A stretch of DNA of 64,000 nt from Pseudoselenomonas ruminantium (GCF_900113715.1 NZ_FOQK01000004.1:1-64000); one strand, 5' to 3'; numbered from the stretch's first letter, positions 42,658 to 51,306 are shown. A program made the numbers and translations. Notes: a model not told the origin generated them from the sequence alone.

Positions 42658-43884
42658 ATGATTGATGTTTGCTATGCGATAGCGGATGAAAAGGGGACCT
42701 ACAGCAAGTTCCTGGGAACGTCGCTATGGTCGCTTTGCCAGCAGCATGCGGCGAAGGATTTGCATATCCATATATTGCACGATGGGACGCTGCGGGAAAA
42801 AGAAAAGCAGAGGTTTCGCCAGGCGGCCATGCATTTTGGCCAGCAGCTTTCGTTTTACAATGTGGAAGTGCTGGCAGCGGCGGAGCTTGACTATTTGCGG
42901 CAGGAATTACCTCAGGCTGGGGTATCGCGTTATACTTATGCGGCCTTTTACCGCTTGTTGGCGGCACGGTTATTGCCGCCAGCAGTGTCGCGGTTTATTT
43001 ATTTTGATGCCGATACCGTAATTCATATGGATATCGCTGGTTTGTGGCAGGAGAGCCTGGAGGATTATCCGCTGGCTGCGGTAGCAGAGTATGATGAGGC
43101 AGGAGATCCGGCGGATAATCCGATGGTGGCAGCAGGCTGGCTGGATGGCCGTGATTATTTTAACTCCGGGGTATTGCTTGTAGACCGTGAGAAGTTTTTG
43201 GCGCAGGGCGATATCCTGCGGGCAGGCATCAAGCGGTTAAAACAGCTCGAAGGATTTGTGTTTTACGATCAGGATATCCTCAATGCATATTTTGCTAACG
43301 GCTATAAACATTTGAATATTGCCTATAATGCGTTTGTGCCAGCTTTGCAGTTTCGTAAAATCCAGCAGTTGGTACCCGCAGTTTATCATTATGATGCGGG
43401 AAGTCTCGGTTTGCGGGAAGACGACGTCTATGATCGGCTATTCTATACGGTGTTTTCCCAGACGCCATGGTGCGACGAAGACTTCCTCTATCGCTGTTTT
43501 GCGCAGATGGAGCGGCAACATGATATCGATCTGGAGCTGGCGCGGCAGGTATTCAGCGTTGCCAGTCAAAGGCAGCGGATATTTTGCGCCAATGAAGCCT
43601 CACAGAAAGCGATTCAGGAACTTTTCAATTTGGGAGGGAAGGATCGTTACCTTACGATGCGCAGTGATATGGATTGGGCGGGACGCCTGTGCCAATATGA
43701 GCGCGTAAGTCCTGCGGGACGCAGGCTCTACATCTTGTTTTCGGGACAGTATGAGAAAATAAAGCAGGAACTTTTAGCGGCAGGTTGGCAGGAGGGGCAG
43801 GATTTTATGGATGGTTGGCTGCTTCTGCCGGAGAAATACAGCGGTCATCTTTTCCGTTCACCAGCACTGATCCGTAATCTATAA
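42658..43884 (+). CDS. GT8 family glycosyltransferase
   Basis: The 408-residue protein has DVCYAIADEKGTYSKFLGTS at the start, LHIHILHDGTL, and RFIYFDADTVIHMDIAGLW with the DxD at D117/D119. YFNSGVLLVDREKFLAQGDI and FYDQDILNAYFANGYKHLNI are the remaining standard GT8 (LgtC/galactosyltransferase-like) motifs. The last 130 residues are an extra domain of unknown type. ATG 42658 follows AAGGAG with 10-base spacing. Members are retaining enzymes using UDP-galactose or UDP-glucose. Confidence 0.87.
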   Translation: MIDVCYAIADEKGTYSKFLGTSLWSLCQQHAAKDLHIHILHDGTLREKEKQRFRQAAMHFGQQLSFYNVEVLAAAELDYLRQELPQAGVSRYTYAAFYRLLAARLLPPAVSRFIYFDADTVIHMDIAGLWQESLEDYPLAAVAEYDEAGDPADNPMVAAGWLDGRDYFNSGVLLVDREKFLAQGDILRAGIKRLKQLEGFVFYDQDILNAYFANGYKHLNIAYNAFVPALQFRKIQQLVPAVYHYDAGSLGLREDDVYDRLFYTVFSQTPWCDEDFLYRCFAQMERQHDIDLELARQVFSVASQRQRIFCANEASQKAIQELFNLGGKDRYLTMRSDMDWAGRLCQYERVSPAGRRLYILFSGQYEKIKQELLAAGWQEGQDFMDGWLLLPEKYSGHLFRSPALIRNL

Positions 43885-43902
43885 ACTGAGGGAAGGAAGA
43901 TC

Positions 43903-45486
43903 ATGATGCAGATAGCGGTAATCTCGATGGTACGCAACGAAGCGGATATCATCGAAAGCTTTGTGCGCCATGCCGCAAGCTTTGCGGATAAACTTTATAT
44001 AGTAGAGCATGCCAGTACGGATGGTACCTATGAGATCCTGCAGCAACTAGCAACAGAGGGCTTGCCGCTCAGTGTGCAGCAGTTTTCCGAATCGGAGCAG
44101 GCACAGGCTGAGATCATGACAGACCTGATGGAGCAGGCTTTTGCGGCGGGGGGAGACTTTGTTCTGCCGCTTGATGCCGACGAATTCCTGCTGCCCGATG
44201 GAGAACAGGATATGGCCTGGTGCCGCGAGGCGCTGCTTTCGGTCTGCAAGCCAACGGATATTTATCAGCTGCCATGGGTTACTTACCAGACGGCAGAAGA
44301 ATATCATGGCCAGCAGTTTATCCTGGCAATGGAAAGCCAGCGAGAAAGCCAGTCCGAAGAACTCGGGAAACTTCTCTTGGGGCGTGAGGCTTGGGAAAAG
44401 ACAAGTTTCCGGCTGAGCCAGGGGAACCATCATGCCTTGCTTCCTGGGGCAGATGGCTGGCAGCGGCTGAAACCTTTGCCGCTAAATGGCGTCCATCTGG
44501 CACATTACTCCTGGCGCAGCAGCGAACAGGCGGCGTCGAAAGTCGCTGTGGGGTGGCTGGCCAATGTGGCTAAATACTCGCGGCAGACGAATCTGGCCAA
44601 TCATTGGCGGCAGGGATTCTATCGGCTGCTGGCAGGCGAAAAAATGATTCGCCCGCTGTTAAAACATGGTCAGCCGGCGCGGATTGCCCCCTCTTGCAAG
44701 GCACGGCAGCTCGTGTATACGAAAGCACAGCGCGGTGAAGTGGTATTACTGCGCAATGTCTTGCTGGCGGCTGAACAGCTGGCCAATGCATATAGTGAGC
44801 AGCAGGCTGCCAGTGAACAGCATAAGGTATCGCTCCTGCTGCCCTATCTTGGAGAGCAGGAGCCCTTTCAGCAGTCCTTTGCCAGCGTGGTGGCGGAGGA
44901 TTATCCGCAGGTGAACCTTATCGTATTCCCGTTGGGAGAAACAGCAAGTCGTGACGATTGGCTGCTCGGATTCTTGGAAGAGCAGTCGGAAAAGACCACG
45001 AAGGATATTATCTATCTGCAGGAGCAGGGAGATATTCTCTGGAAGGATTTATGGGAGTCCGCAGATGGTGAATTCATCCAATGGGTATTTCCTGGCGATA
45101 TTTTAGCGAAGCATAAAATACAGCCGATGGTTACGACGCTGGCGCGTCATGGCAATATCAATTTCGTGCTGACGAATAGTCTGGATCATCCTGCTTTGCA
45201 ACCGGCAAAAGCGCAGGGCACTTTGGTGGATTTGCAGCTGCCAGATGGTTTTGCCATCGGTGATGGCAATGTCTACCGGCAATATCTGCAAGAGCACCAG
45301 GCACTGTTGACGGGCGGTTTGTCCGCGCCTTTGTTCCGGCGGCAGACGATGCAGCGGTGCGGGTTTTGCCGGGATTTCCTGCAGGGCGGTGTGCCGCAAT
45401 GGCAGGAGCTTTGGCAGGCCGTGCTGCAGGATGCCATCATTGGCGCGATGGATACTCCGTTGGTGGAAATGCATAGTCAGCTGTAG
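43903..45486 (+). CDS. GT2-like (Glyco_tranf_2_4) glycosyltransferase with extra C-terminal domain
   Basis: The 527-residue protein is a paralogue of the C-terminal 600 residues of the 28350 gene, without the DUF5672 part. It has IAVISMVRNEADIIESFVRH, STDGTYEILQQLATEGLPLS, a DxD at D91/D93 and HLAHYSWRSSEQAASKVAVG. A second GT2-like domain (KVSLLLPYLGEQEPFQQSFA) ends the protein. GGAAGGA lies before the ATG. It precedes the third TibC-like gene. Confidence 0.83.
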   Translation: MMQIAVISMVRNEADIIESFVRHAASFADKLYIVEHASTDGTYEILQQLATEGLPLSVQQFSESEQAQAEIMTDLMEQAFAAGGDFVLPLDADEFLLPDGEQDMAWCREALLSVCKPTDIYQLPWVTYQTAEEYHGQQFILAMESQRESQSEELGKLLLGREAWEKTSFRLSQGNHHALLPGADGWQRLKPLPLNGVHLAHYSWRSSEQAASKVAVGWLANVAKYSRQTNLANHWRQGFYRLLAGEKMIRPLLKHGQPARIAPSCKARQLVYTKAQRGEVVLLRNVLLAAEQLANAYSEQQAASEQHKVSLLLPYLGEQEPFQQSFASVVAEDYPQVNLIVFPLGETASRDDWLLGFLEEQSEKTTKDIIYLQEQGDILWKDLWESADGEFIQWVFPGDILAKHKIQPMVTTLARHGNINFVLTNSLDHPALQPAKAQGTLVDLQLPDGFAIGDGNVYRQYLQEHQALLTGGLSAPLFRRQTMQRCGFCRDFLQGGVPQWQELWQAVLQDAIIGAMDTPLVEMHSQL

Positions 45487-45500
45487 AAGGGGGTTGCAGG

Positions 45501-46718
45501 ATGCACTTATGGCCGGTATTGTATTTTTATTCGGGCGTGAAGGATTTTACCGCCGAAGACAGCGGGATCTTTGTACGTTATGATGAATTGGCAGGGACGG
45601 TCAAGGGGGATACGGGCATTGAGGGATTAAAAATCGATTTCAATGCCGGTGTGAGGGTGGCAGTTCCTGCTGGCGATTGGCAGGTCAGGATTACCGATGC
45701 GGACAGCGGACAGGTGTTTTTCGCGGATCAGGTGTCAGAAACGGTGCTTATCTCCATGGAGCAGTATTTCATCCGCTGGCAGATTGAGATTGCCAAAGAT
45801 GGTGAGCTCGTTTTTTCGCATACGTATGATGCGGAGGGGCAGGTGGTCTGCTTTGACCTGGCAGATGATGTGCTCGGCGATATCATCATGCTGCTGCCCT
45901 ACCTCCGGGCCTTTGTGCAGCAATGGAAATGCCGTGGCGTGATTCTCGATAAACCGGCATTCCGCGAGATCCTGGCAAACTACTATCCAGAATTTACCGT
46001 GGTGGAGGAATTTCCTGAGGATGCCTACGCGACCTACCATATCGGTGCCTTTCAGACGCCACCCTTTCTGATGCCGGACGACAGCCGGTCTTTGCCTGTT
46101 TCGTATATCGGCCGGGAATTGTTGGGGCTGTATCGGGCGGTAGAGAATGTTATCTATGAGCCAACCCAGCCGCGGGCGATAGGGGAGCCCTATGTCTGTA
46201 TCGCGGTGCAGGCCTCGGGGGCACGCAAATGCTGGCTGTATCCGCAGGGATGGGACGAGGTCGTTGCCTATCTGAAACAGCTGGGGTATCGTGTACTCTG
46301 CATCGATCGTGAACGGGTGACCCATACGGATGGCATGACCATCGAGATGCCAGCTGGTGCCGAGGATATGTCGGGCTCTTACACGTTGATGGATCGCGTC
46401 AATATGTTGGCCTATGCAGACTTTTTTATTGGCCTATCAAGTGGCTTGTCGTGGCTGGCCCATGCAGCTGGGTGCCCAGTGGTGTTGATTAGCGGCATAT
46501 CGCTGCCCTATTCGGAATTCGATACGCCCTGCCGCGTGCAGAATCGGCAGGTCTGCCATGGCTGCTATAACGATTTGCGCGTGGACTGGCGGGAGGATAA
46601 ATGTCCCTACCATAAGGGAACCGCGCGGGAATACGAATGCTCGAAGAAAATCACGCCCCAGATGGTTATCGGGACAATCGAGCGATTCTGTAAGGATATG
46701 CGGGGAAAGCAGGAGTGA
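45501..46718 (+). CDS. TibC/Aah-type O-heptosyltransferase homologue (copy 3)
   Basis: The 405-residue protein has GIEGLKIDFNAGVRVAVPAG and DWQVRITDADSGQVFFAD in the N-terminal domain, and Asp127 in VLGDIIMLLP. EPYVCIAVQASGARKCWLYP, PAGAEDMSGS and FIGLSSGLSWLAHAAGCPVV follow. The cysteine finger is C352, C355, C368 and C380. All family hallmarks are therefore present in a third copy. The ribosome site AAGGGGGT is in front of ATG 45501. A GT4 gene follows three bases after the stop. Confidence 0.88.
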   Translation: MHLWPVLYFYSGVKDFTAEDSGIFVRYDELAGTVKGDTGIEGLKIDFNAGVRVAVPAGDWQVRITDADSGQVFFADQVSETVLISMEQYFIRWQIEIAKDGELVFSHTYDAEGQVVCFDLADDVLGDIIMLLPYLRAFVQQWKCRGVILDKPAFREILANYYPEFTVVEEFPEDAYATYHIGAFQTPPFLMPDDSRSLPVSYIGRELLGLYRAVENVIYEPTQPRAIGEPYVCIAVQASGARKCWLYPQGWDEVVAYLKQLGYRVLCIDRERVTHTDGMTIEMPAGAEDMSGSYTLMDRVNMLAYADFFIGLSSGLSWLAHAAGCPVVLISGISLPYSEFDTPCRVQNRQVCHGCYNDLRVDWREDKCPYHKGTAREYECSKKITPQMVIGTIERFCKDMRGKQE

Positions 46719-46721
46719 GTT

Positions 46722-47840
46722 ATGGCTGGGAAAAGACGAGGGATTTACAGTATTGCCCCCAATAATGGCTGGAACGATCAGCAGCTGACGAAGAACTGCG
46801 GGATTGTGCCATATCTATTTCACAAGAGATATGGCTATCGGGCGGTGATGGTTGGTACACGTATGCAGGCGGAGTATCCGTCTTTGGAACGCTATATACA
46901 GGGGGTGGAGATGGATCTTCTGCCAGATGCAGAATGGGAGACGGAATGCCGGTATCTCCTTGAAAATTATCAAGATATGGATGTACTGGTCCTGCATGGC
47001 TTGTTTCCCTTTTATTTTCCCATCCTGCACCGTTATCGTGAGCTACGTCCTGATGGCAAGGTTTATTTGGAGCTCGATCCCAATTCCTATTATGAAGACA
47101 CACTGGAATGGACACATCCCGCCTTTTTGCGGTTCCTGCAGGAATGTGATGTGATAGGGGCCAGCTGCCATCGCATGCAGAAATGCCTGGGACAAAAATG
47201 GCCCTGCGTGGTGGAATACCTGCCCAATGGCTTTTACAACTTTGACCAGCTGGATATGGCGGTAGACTTTGAGCAAAAAGAAAAGGTTATTCTGACCGTG
47301 GGCCGGATCGGCTCTGCCCAGAAGCGTAACGAAGAACTGCTGGAAGCTTTTGCCAAGGTTTATGATAAGCTGCCGGATTGGACGGTGCGCTTGGTAGGCA
47401 ATGTGGAACCGAATTTTATCCAGTGGTTTGAGGATTTTTGTCAGCGCTATCCGCAAATCGGCCGGCAAGTGGTGATGACGGGGCCAATCTTTGAGAAAAA
47501 ACAGTTGCTGGCGGAATATAAACGGGCGAAAATCTTTGCACTGACCTCGGTCTTTGAAGGTGGTACGCCCAATGTGGTGGCGGAAGCTCTATACAGTGGC
47601 TGCTATATGGTTACCTCGGACATCGATGCAGCCGATGATGTCATCGACGAAGGCCGCTGCGGGAAAAAGTACGAGCGGGAAAACATTGCTGCGCTGGCAG
47701 ATATCTTATATCAGGTATGCCGGGATGAAAATCTTATGAGGCAGGGAGGCGAGCGGGCTTTGGCCTATGCCAAAGAAGAATATGATTTCGAGAAAATCAT
47801 TCAGCACCTATATTGGCTGCTTTTCAAAGAGGTGGGATAA
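46722..47840 (+). CDS. GT4 family glycosyltransferase
   Basis: The 372-residue protein has a GT-B fold. The N-terminal half contains GIVPYLFHKRYGYRAVMVG and VLVLHGLFPFYFPIL. The C-terminal donor half begins VILTVGRIGSAQKRNEELLE and contains ALTSVFEGGTPNVVAEALYS, the E-x7-E motif of retaining GT4 enzymes. The stop overlaps the following ATG by one base (TAATG). It is cytoplasmic, with no membrane segment. Confidence 0.9.
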   Translation: MAGKRRGIYSIAPNNGWNDQQLTKNCGIVPYLFHKRYGYRAVMVGTRMQAEYPSLERYIQGVEMDLLPDAEWETECRYLLENYQDMDVLVLHGLFPFYFPILHRYRELRPDGKVYLELDPNSYYEDTLEWTHPAFLRFLQECDVIGASCHRMQKCLGQKWPCVVEYLPNGFYNFDQLDMAVDFEQKEKVILTVGRIGSAQKRNEELLEAFAKVYDKLPDWTVRLVGNVEPNFIQWFEDFCQRYPQIGRQVVMTGPIFEKKQLLAEYKRAKIFALTSVFEGGTPNVVAEALYSGCYMVTSDIDAADDVIDEGRCGKKYERENIAALADILYQVCRDENLMRQGGERALAYAKEEYDFEKIIQHLYWLLFKEVG

Positions 47841-48814
47841 TGGCTGATCAGGCACGGGAATATTTCCGTTATTATGGGGAAGCAATAGAGGGCGGCAAAA
47901 AGCTATTGCTCGATACCTTTGACCTATATAGCAATCATAGCGCTCTGCCCATGCATACCGTGGGGGAGGATGGCGCTGCGGTTGACTTCGTACTGGACCG
48001 GGAAATAAAAAAACTGCTGCATTCACTGGAAACAGCTGTCAGCGACAGCTCCCTGCGCCAAGGGTACCAAATGATAAATTTGATGCTGGCAGCTTTTTGC
48101 TTGCGGAAATACAAGCCGCTGAAACTATTGCATCTAGGCGGCAGGACTAGCGCAGGATTCCTGGGCTTTTGCCAGCTGCTGCCAAAATTCCACCCGGATA
48201 ACCGTATGTATTGGCTGACGCCAACATGCAGGGAAGAGCGGGCAGATTGCATCTGCATGACGATGCCCTTTGAAGAACTGCTTCTGCCACAGAAAACTTT
48301 TGACCTTATCGTACTCGATGATACCGATGAATACCTATTGCCCTCTCTGAAGGAGCATCTATGGCTGTCCCTGCGGCCTGAGGGGCAGCTAATCCTCCTG
48401 TCCCGGCGCAGGGAAATGCAGCAGGCATTTAACGGTAAAGGAGCAGAAACGTATTTAGCAGGTGATGGCTGGACGGTAAGTCAAAGCACCATAAGTGCAG
48501 CCGAACATGAGGCTATGGCGGCTGATACCTGGGATAGTGCTGTGAAGACTATCCAGCAGGAAGCCATAGAGCGCATACAGCTTGTGCAAAGGGAAGTGAC
48601 CGTAGAAGGAGCAGATATCGATGCCCTCTTGCAGCTGGCAGATGAGGCAGAGCAGTTTGTCCTGCTGATTTATGCCTCCTTGCCGAGTCTGGAGGTCAAA
48701 TACCTGGCCAATGAATGGAAACGGGCTTTGCTCGACTATCGGTTAGGCTGGGGGCAGGTGGATAAAATCCAGCAAAGCGGCAATGCGTTGCTGCTAGAAT
48801 TGAAAATCGCATAA
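47840..48814 (+). CDS. Uncharacterised protein with a Rossmann/methyltransferase-like core
   Basis: The 324-residue protein is not recognised as a known family. The segment LKLLHLGGRTSAGFLGFCQL, then FDLIVLDDTDEYLLPSLKEH and LSLRPEGQLILLSRR, has the strand-helix pattern of a class I methyltransferase, but the glycine motif is degenerate. The C-terminal 100 residues are helical. It is coupled to the GT4 gene by a one-base overlap. A decayed copy of its 3' end lies at 50004-50140, so this part of the island has been duplicated. Confidence 0.5.
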   Translation: MADQAREYFRYYGEAIEGGKKLLLDTFDLYSNHSALPMHTVGEDGAAVDFVLDREIKKLLHSLETAVSDSSLRQGYQMINLMLAAFCLRKYKPLKLLHLGGRTSAGFLGFCQLLPKFHPDNRMYWLTPTCREERADCICMTMPFEELLLPQKTFDLIVLDDTDEYLLPSLKEHLWLSLRPEGQLILLSRRREMQQAFNGKGAETYLAGDGWTVSQSTISAAEHEAMAADTWDSAVKTIQQEAIERIQLVQREVTVEGADIDALLQLADEAEQFVLLIYASLPSLEVKYLANEWKRALLDYRLGWGQVDKIQQSGNALLLELKIA

Positions 48815-48842
48815 GGTTGATATGGATTGAAGGGGGATAACG

Positions 48843-49979
48843 ATGAAGGATTTTCTAACAATGGTCAAGAAGTTGTATTATCGCAACTATGAGGATTCGA
48901 TGGAGGCAATCAAGGAACAGCAGATTCCCTGTGCCTATTTTTATCCTATGGAACCATTCGAAGCTGGAAACATCGACGCAGTGCGGGAATGGGGCATGAA
49001 CGTAACGACAATCTGCACTTGGGATAAACACCTCGCACAAATCGATTATCCTGCCTGCCGTGTCGTTGGACTGAAAGAATTCCTGGCAGATCCGCAGGGC
49101 GTGAAAGTCATGCTGCTGCATACCCAGATGTGGCTGCCCGTGCTGGATAAGGTCTTAGCTCCTATCGGTGTAGATTCTATCAATTTGGGCCATCTACAGG
49201 ACGCCATCAACATAAGGGATTTTATGTTTGACAATTTGCCAAAGCTTTATGAAACCTATGCCTGCCTTGGTCAGGAAGAATCGAAAAAAGCCTATCTGGC
49301 CGCTGTGGCCGGTAATGTATCCTGGCAGGTACGGGACTATCACTTCGCACCGGAACCACAGTACATGCTCGAAGGCTTCATCCCCCAGGAAAATGACATA
49401 GCGATTGACGGCGGTGCCTATGATGGCGGCACGGCTAGACTATTTGCCTCCCTGGGGGCGAAAGTCTATGCCTTTGAGATGGACAGGGAAAACTATCAGG
49501 TATGCCAGGAAAAAGCCGAGAAATACGGTTTCGTTGTCGAAAACATGGGCCTGTCCAATGCAGAATCCGACGCGCATTATCATCGAGGCGGCACGGCCAG
49601 CTGCAAATTGGACCACGGCGCGGAAGTGGCGCACTTCATTTCCATCGACGCCTATGTCGAGCGGGCTGATTTGCCAAGGGTGGACTATATCAAACTCGAC
49701 GTCGAAGGAGCCGAGCAGGAAGTGTTAGAAGGTGCAGCGGCCTCCATTCTGAAATGGAAGCCCAAGATGGCCATCAGTGCCTATCATCGGCCCTATGACC
49801 TATGGGCACTGCGCGAATACGTCTCCGCCCTCTGCCCAAGCTATCGCTTCGAATTCCGCCACTATCCAATCGATGTCACGGACTACTGGCTGTCGGAGCA
49901 GGATAAAGCCCTGCTGCGTGAATATGGGCTGGGGTATAAGATACCAACGTCCTGTGAGACGGTGCTGTACTGCTATTGA
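48843..49979 (+). CDS. FkbM family methyltransferase with N-terminal extension
   Basis: The 378-residue protein has an N-terminal region of about 180 residues resembling a Rossmann-like sensor or nucleotide-binding fold (VREWGMNVTTICTWDKHLAQ). The FkbM domain follows: DIAIDGGAYDGGTARLFASL, KVYAFEMDRENYQVC, VDYIKLDVEGAEQEVLEGAA, ending SCETVLYCY. The C-terminal motif ETVLYC(Y/V) is shared with the gene at 56555. GGGGGATAACG precedes the ATG. A 50-base decayed copy of its middle lies at 51138-51187. Confidence 0.85.
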   Translation: MKDFLTMVKKLYYRNYEDSMEAIKEQQIPCAYFYPMEPFEAGNIDAVREWGMNVTTICTWDKHLAQIDYPACRVVGLKEFLADPQGVKVMLLHTQMWLPVLDKVLAPIGVDSINLGHLQDAINIRDFMFDNLPKLYETYACLGQEESKKAYLAAVAGNVSWQVRDYHFAPEPQYMLEGFIPQENDIAIDGGAYDGGTARLFASLGAKVYAFEMDRENYQVCQEKAEKYGFVVENMGLSNAESDAHYHRGGTASCKLDHGAEVAHFISIDAYVERADLPRVDYIKLDVEGAEQEVLEGAAASILKWKPKMAISAYHRPYDLWALREYVSALCPSYRFEFRHYPIDVTDYWLSEQDKALLREYGLGYKIPTSCETVLYCY

Positions 49980-50003
49980 GGAGAAATGAAAGATACAGGA
50001 GTG

Positions 50004-50140
50004 TGTTATGGCGGCATATACGTGTGATAGCGCAGTGAAGACTATCCATCAGGAAGTCATACAGAGCATTTAGATAGTGCAAAAGGAAGTAATTCTAGCA
50101 AAAAGGTAATGCGTTGTTATAGAATTGCAAATATACGTCT
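50004..50140 (+). pseudogene. Decayed fragment of the 3' end of the 47840 gene
   Basis: Bases 50004-50097 align without gaps to 48511-48604 of the upstream gene at high identity (shared blocks include GATAG, GTGAAGACTATCCA, CAGGAAG). Bases from about 50098 align to the last 45 bases of the same gene (TAATGCGTTG; AGAATTG), so about 165 bases between are deleted. Read from ATG 50008, the fragment encodes AAYTCDSAVKTI and then hits a stop at residue 21. It is a remnant, not a gene. Confidence 0.75.
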
Positions 50141-50157
50141 AACCTGCGGGTAAATCT

Positions 50158-50179
50158 TGCCTTTTCCGAGGCAAAGGCA
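50158..50179 (+). other. Small inverted repeat upstream of the Rpn gene
   Basis: TGCCTTT (50158-50164) and AAAGGCA (50173-50179) can pair around an 8-base loop; an alternative register pairs TTGCCT with AGGCAA. It lies 33 bases before the gene and may mark an element boundary or a regulatory hairpin. No matching copy was seen downstream of the gene. Confidence 0.3.
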
Positions 50180-50212
50180 TAAAATAGAGACAAGAAACAG
50201 GAGGAAAAAATC

Positions 50213-51070
50213 ATGGCAGGTTTTCGTATCAATCGAACAAATGATGCGGTATTCAAGGCGGTTTTTGCTAAGCACCCGCAGATAACGCTGGCTCTGATTA
50301 ACGCCTTTTTCGAGTTTCAGGGTACGGAGCTTATCGAAGACATAGAATTTATTGACCGGGAAATGGACGCCGACGAATATGAGGGCAAGGAATCCCGGCT
50401 GGACATTTTGGGCCGCACGGCTTCCGGCACCAAGGTCAATATAGAAATGCAGGTCAACTCCTTGGCCGCCATGGGCGAGCGTTCCGTTTACTATTGGGCA
50501 CGCAACTACGCTGATCTGAAGCGGGGCGAGGAATACGACCAGTTAAGCCGCACCGTGGCCATCAACATTTTGGGCTTCAACCTGTTTGACGGCAGTAAAT
50601 ATCCGGATATGCACAGCTGTTTTGGTATCTATGATGTGAAGACCAGCTGCCAGCTGACGGATAAATTGGAAATCCATTTTCTTGAACTTTTGAAGTTCAA
50701 GAGCAAGAACGTGAAAGAAATGAACCGCATGGAGAAATGGGCCGCCTATTTCTCCCCCAGTACTCCTGATGAGGAGCTGGCAGAAATCGCCGCCAGCGAA
50801 GCGGCAATCCAAGAAGCGATGGAGGTGGAAGACGTGTTCACCAAGGACGAAGTGGCCAAACGGTCCTATGAAAAAGCAGAAAAATTCCGCCGTGATCAGG
50901 CGGCACAGTTGAAATATGCTGTCGAGGAAGGTCGCAAAGAAGGAATAAAGGCTGTAATTATTACGCTTAAAGAGCTCAATGTTGACAAGGCAACGACCAT
51001 CGATAAAATCATGACACGTTTCAACCTTGAACTGAATGTGGCCCAAGGATATGTAGAAGCAAATTGGTAA
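50213..51070 (+). CDS. Rpn family recombination-promoting nuclease / PD-(D/E)XK transposase-like protein
   Basis: The 285-residue protein starts FRINRTNDAVFKAVFAKHPQ and contains the nuclease core with D64 (RLDILGR), E78 and Q80 (KVNIEMQ). It continues with ERSVYYWARNYADLKRGEEY and a helical, Lys/Glu-rich C terminus. This is the PDDEXK_2/Rpn family (PF12784), widespread as mobile or selfish genes; RpnA of E. coli is a DNA endonuclease. It interrupts the glycosylation island and is flanked by gene fragments. AACAGGAGG lies before the ATG, and a terminator follows, so it is its own transcription unit. Confidence 0.9.
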   Translation: MAGFRINRTNDAVFKAVFAKHPQITLALINAFFEFQGTELIEDIEFIDREMDADEYEGKESRLDILGRTASGTKVNIEMQVNSLAAMGERSVYYWARNYADLKRGEEYDQLSRTVAINILGFNLFDGSKYPDMHSCFGIYDVKTSCQLTDKLEIHFLELLKFKSKNVKEMNRMEKWAAYFSPSTPDEELAEIAASEAAIQEAMEVEDVFTKDEVAKRSYEKAEKFRRDQAAQLKYAVEEGRKEGIKAVIITLKELNVDKATTIDKIMTRFNLELNVAQGYVEANW

Positions 51071-51087
51071 ATGACAAAATAAACGCC

Positions 51088-51135
51088 AAGCGGGCGGTTT
51101 GACAAGTCAAATGGACAGTCAGGCCGCTCGCTTTT
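51088..51135 (+). terminator. Branched hairpin terminator of the Rpn gene
   Basis: AAGCGGGCGG (51088-51097) pairs with CCGCTCGCTT (51124-51133, one G-U). An inner hairpin TTTGA-CAAG-TCAAA (51098-51111) sits in the loop, and TTTT closes the element. Confidence 0.65.
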
Positions 51136-51137
51136 GG

Positions 51138-51187
51138 TTCAAAGGCTTTATCTCGCAGGAAAATGACATGGTGATTGATGATGGTGC
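51138..51187 (+). pseudogene. Decayed fragment of an FkbM methyltransferase gene
   Basis: These 50 bases align to 49368-49417 inside the 48843 gene. The best block is CAGGAAAATGACAT followed by a conserved GATTGA, and translation gives FKGFISQENDMVIDDG against LEGFIPQENDIAIDGG. The match ends abruptly on both sides. With the fragment at 50004-50140 it retains the order of the parent gene pair. Confidence 0.65.
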
Positions 51188-51245
51188 TTTGTTACTATTG
51201 GGAGGGTAGATTTTAGGGAGATTTTGGCACAAGAGCAGGATTCTT

Positions 51246-51267
51246 TTGGTGTGTACCGAATTATAAT
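51246..51267 (+). promoter_or_regulatory. AT-rich promoter-like sequence before the 51307 gene
   Basis: TATAAT at 51262-51267 is a perfect -10 hexamer in an AT-rich stretch, but TTGGTG at 51246 is too close to be its -35 and no better one is present. Transcription of the AT-rich segment plausibly starts near here because the preceding unit ends in a terminator. Confidence 0.3.
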
Positions 51268-51306
51268 ATAGATATAGTATAGGCAAGTATAGGGAGTGAA
51301 TGCCAG

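Noticed and set aside
50213-51070. Complete insertion sequence around the Rpn gene
   Set aside because: No matching terminal inverted repeats or target-site duplication could be found on both sides; only flanking gene fragments are visible.
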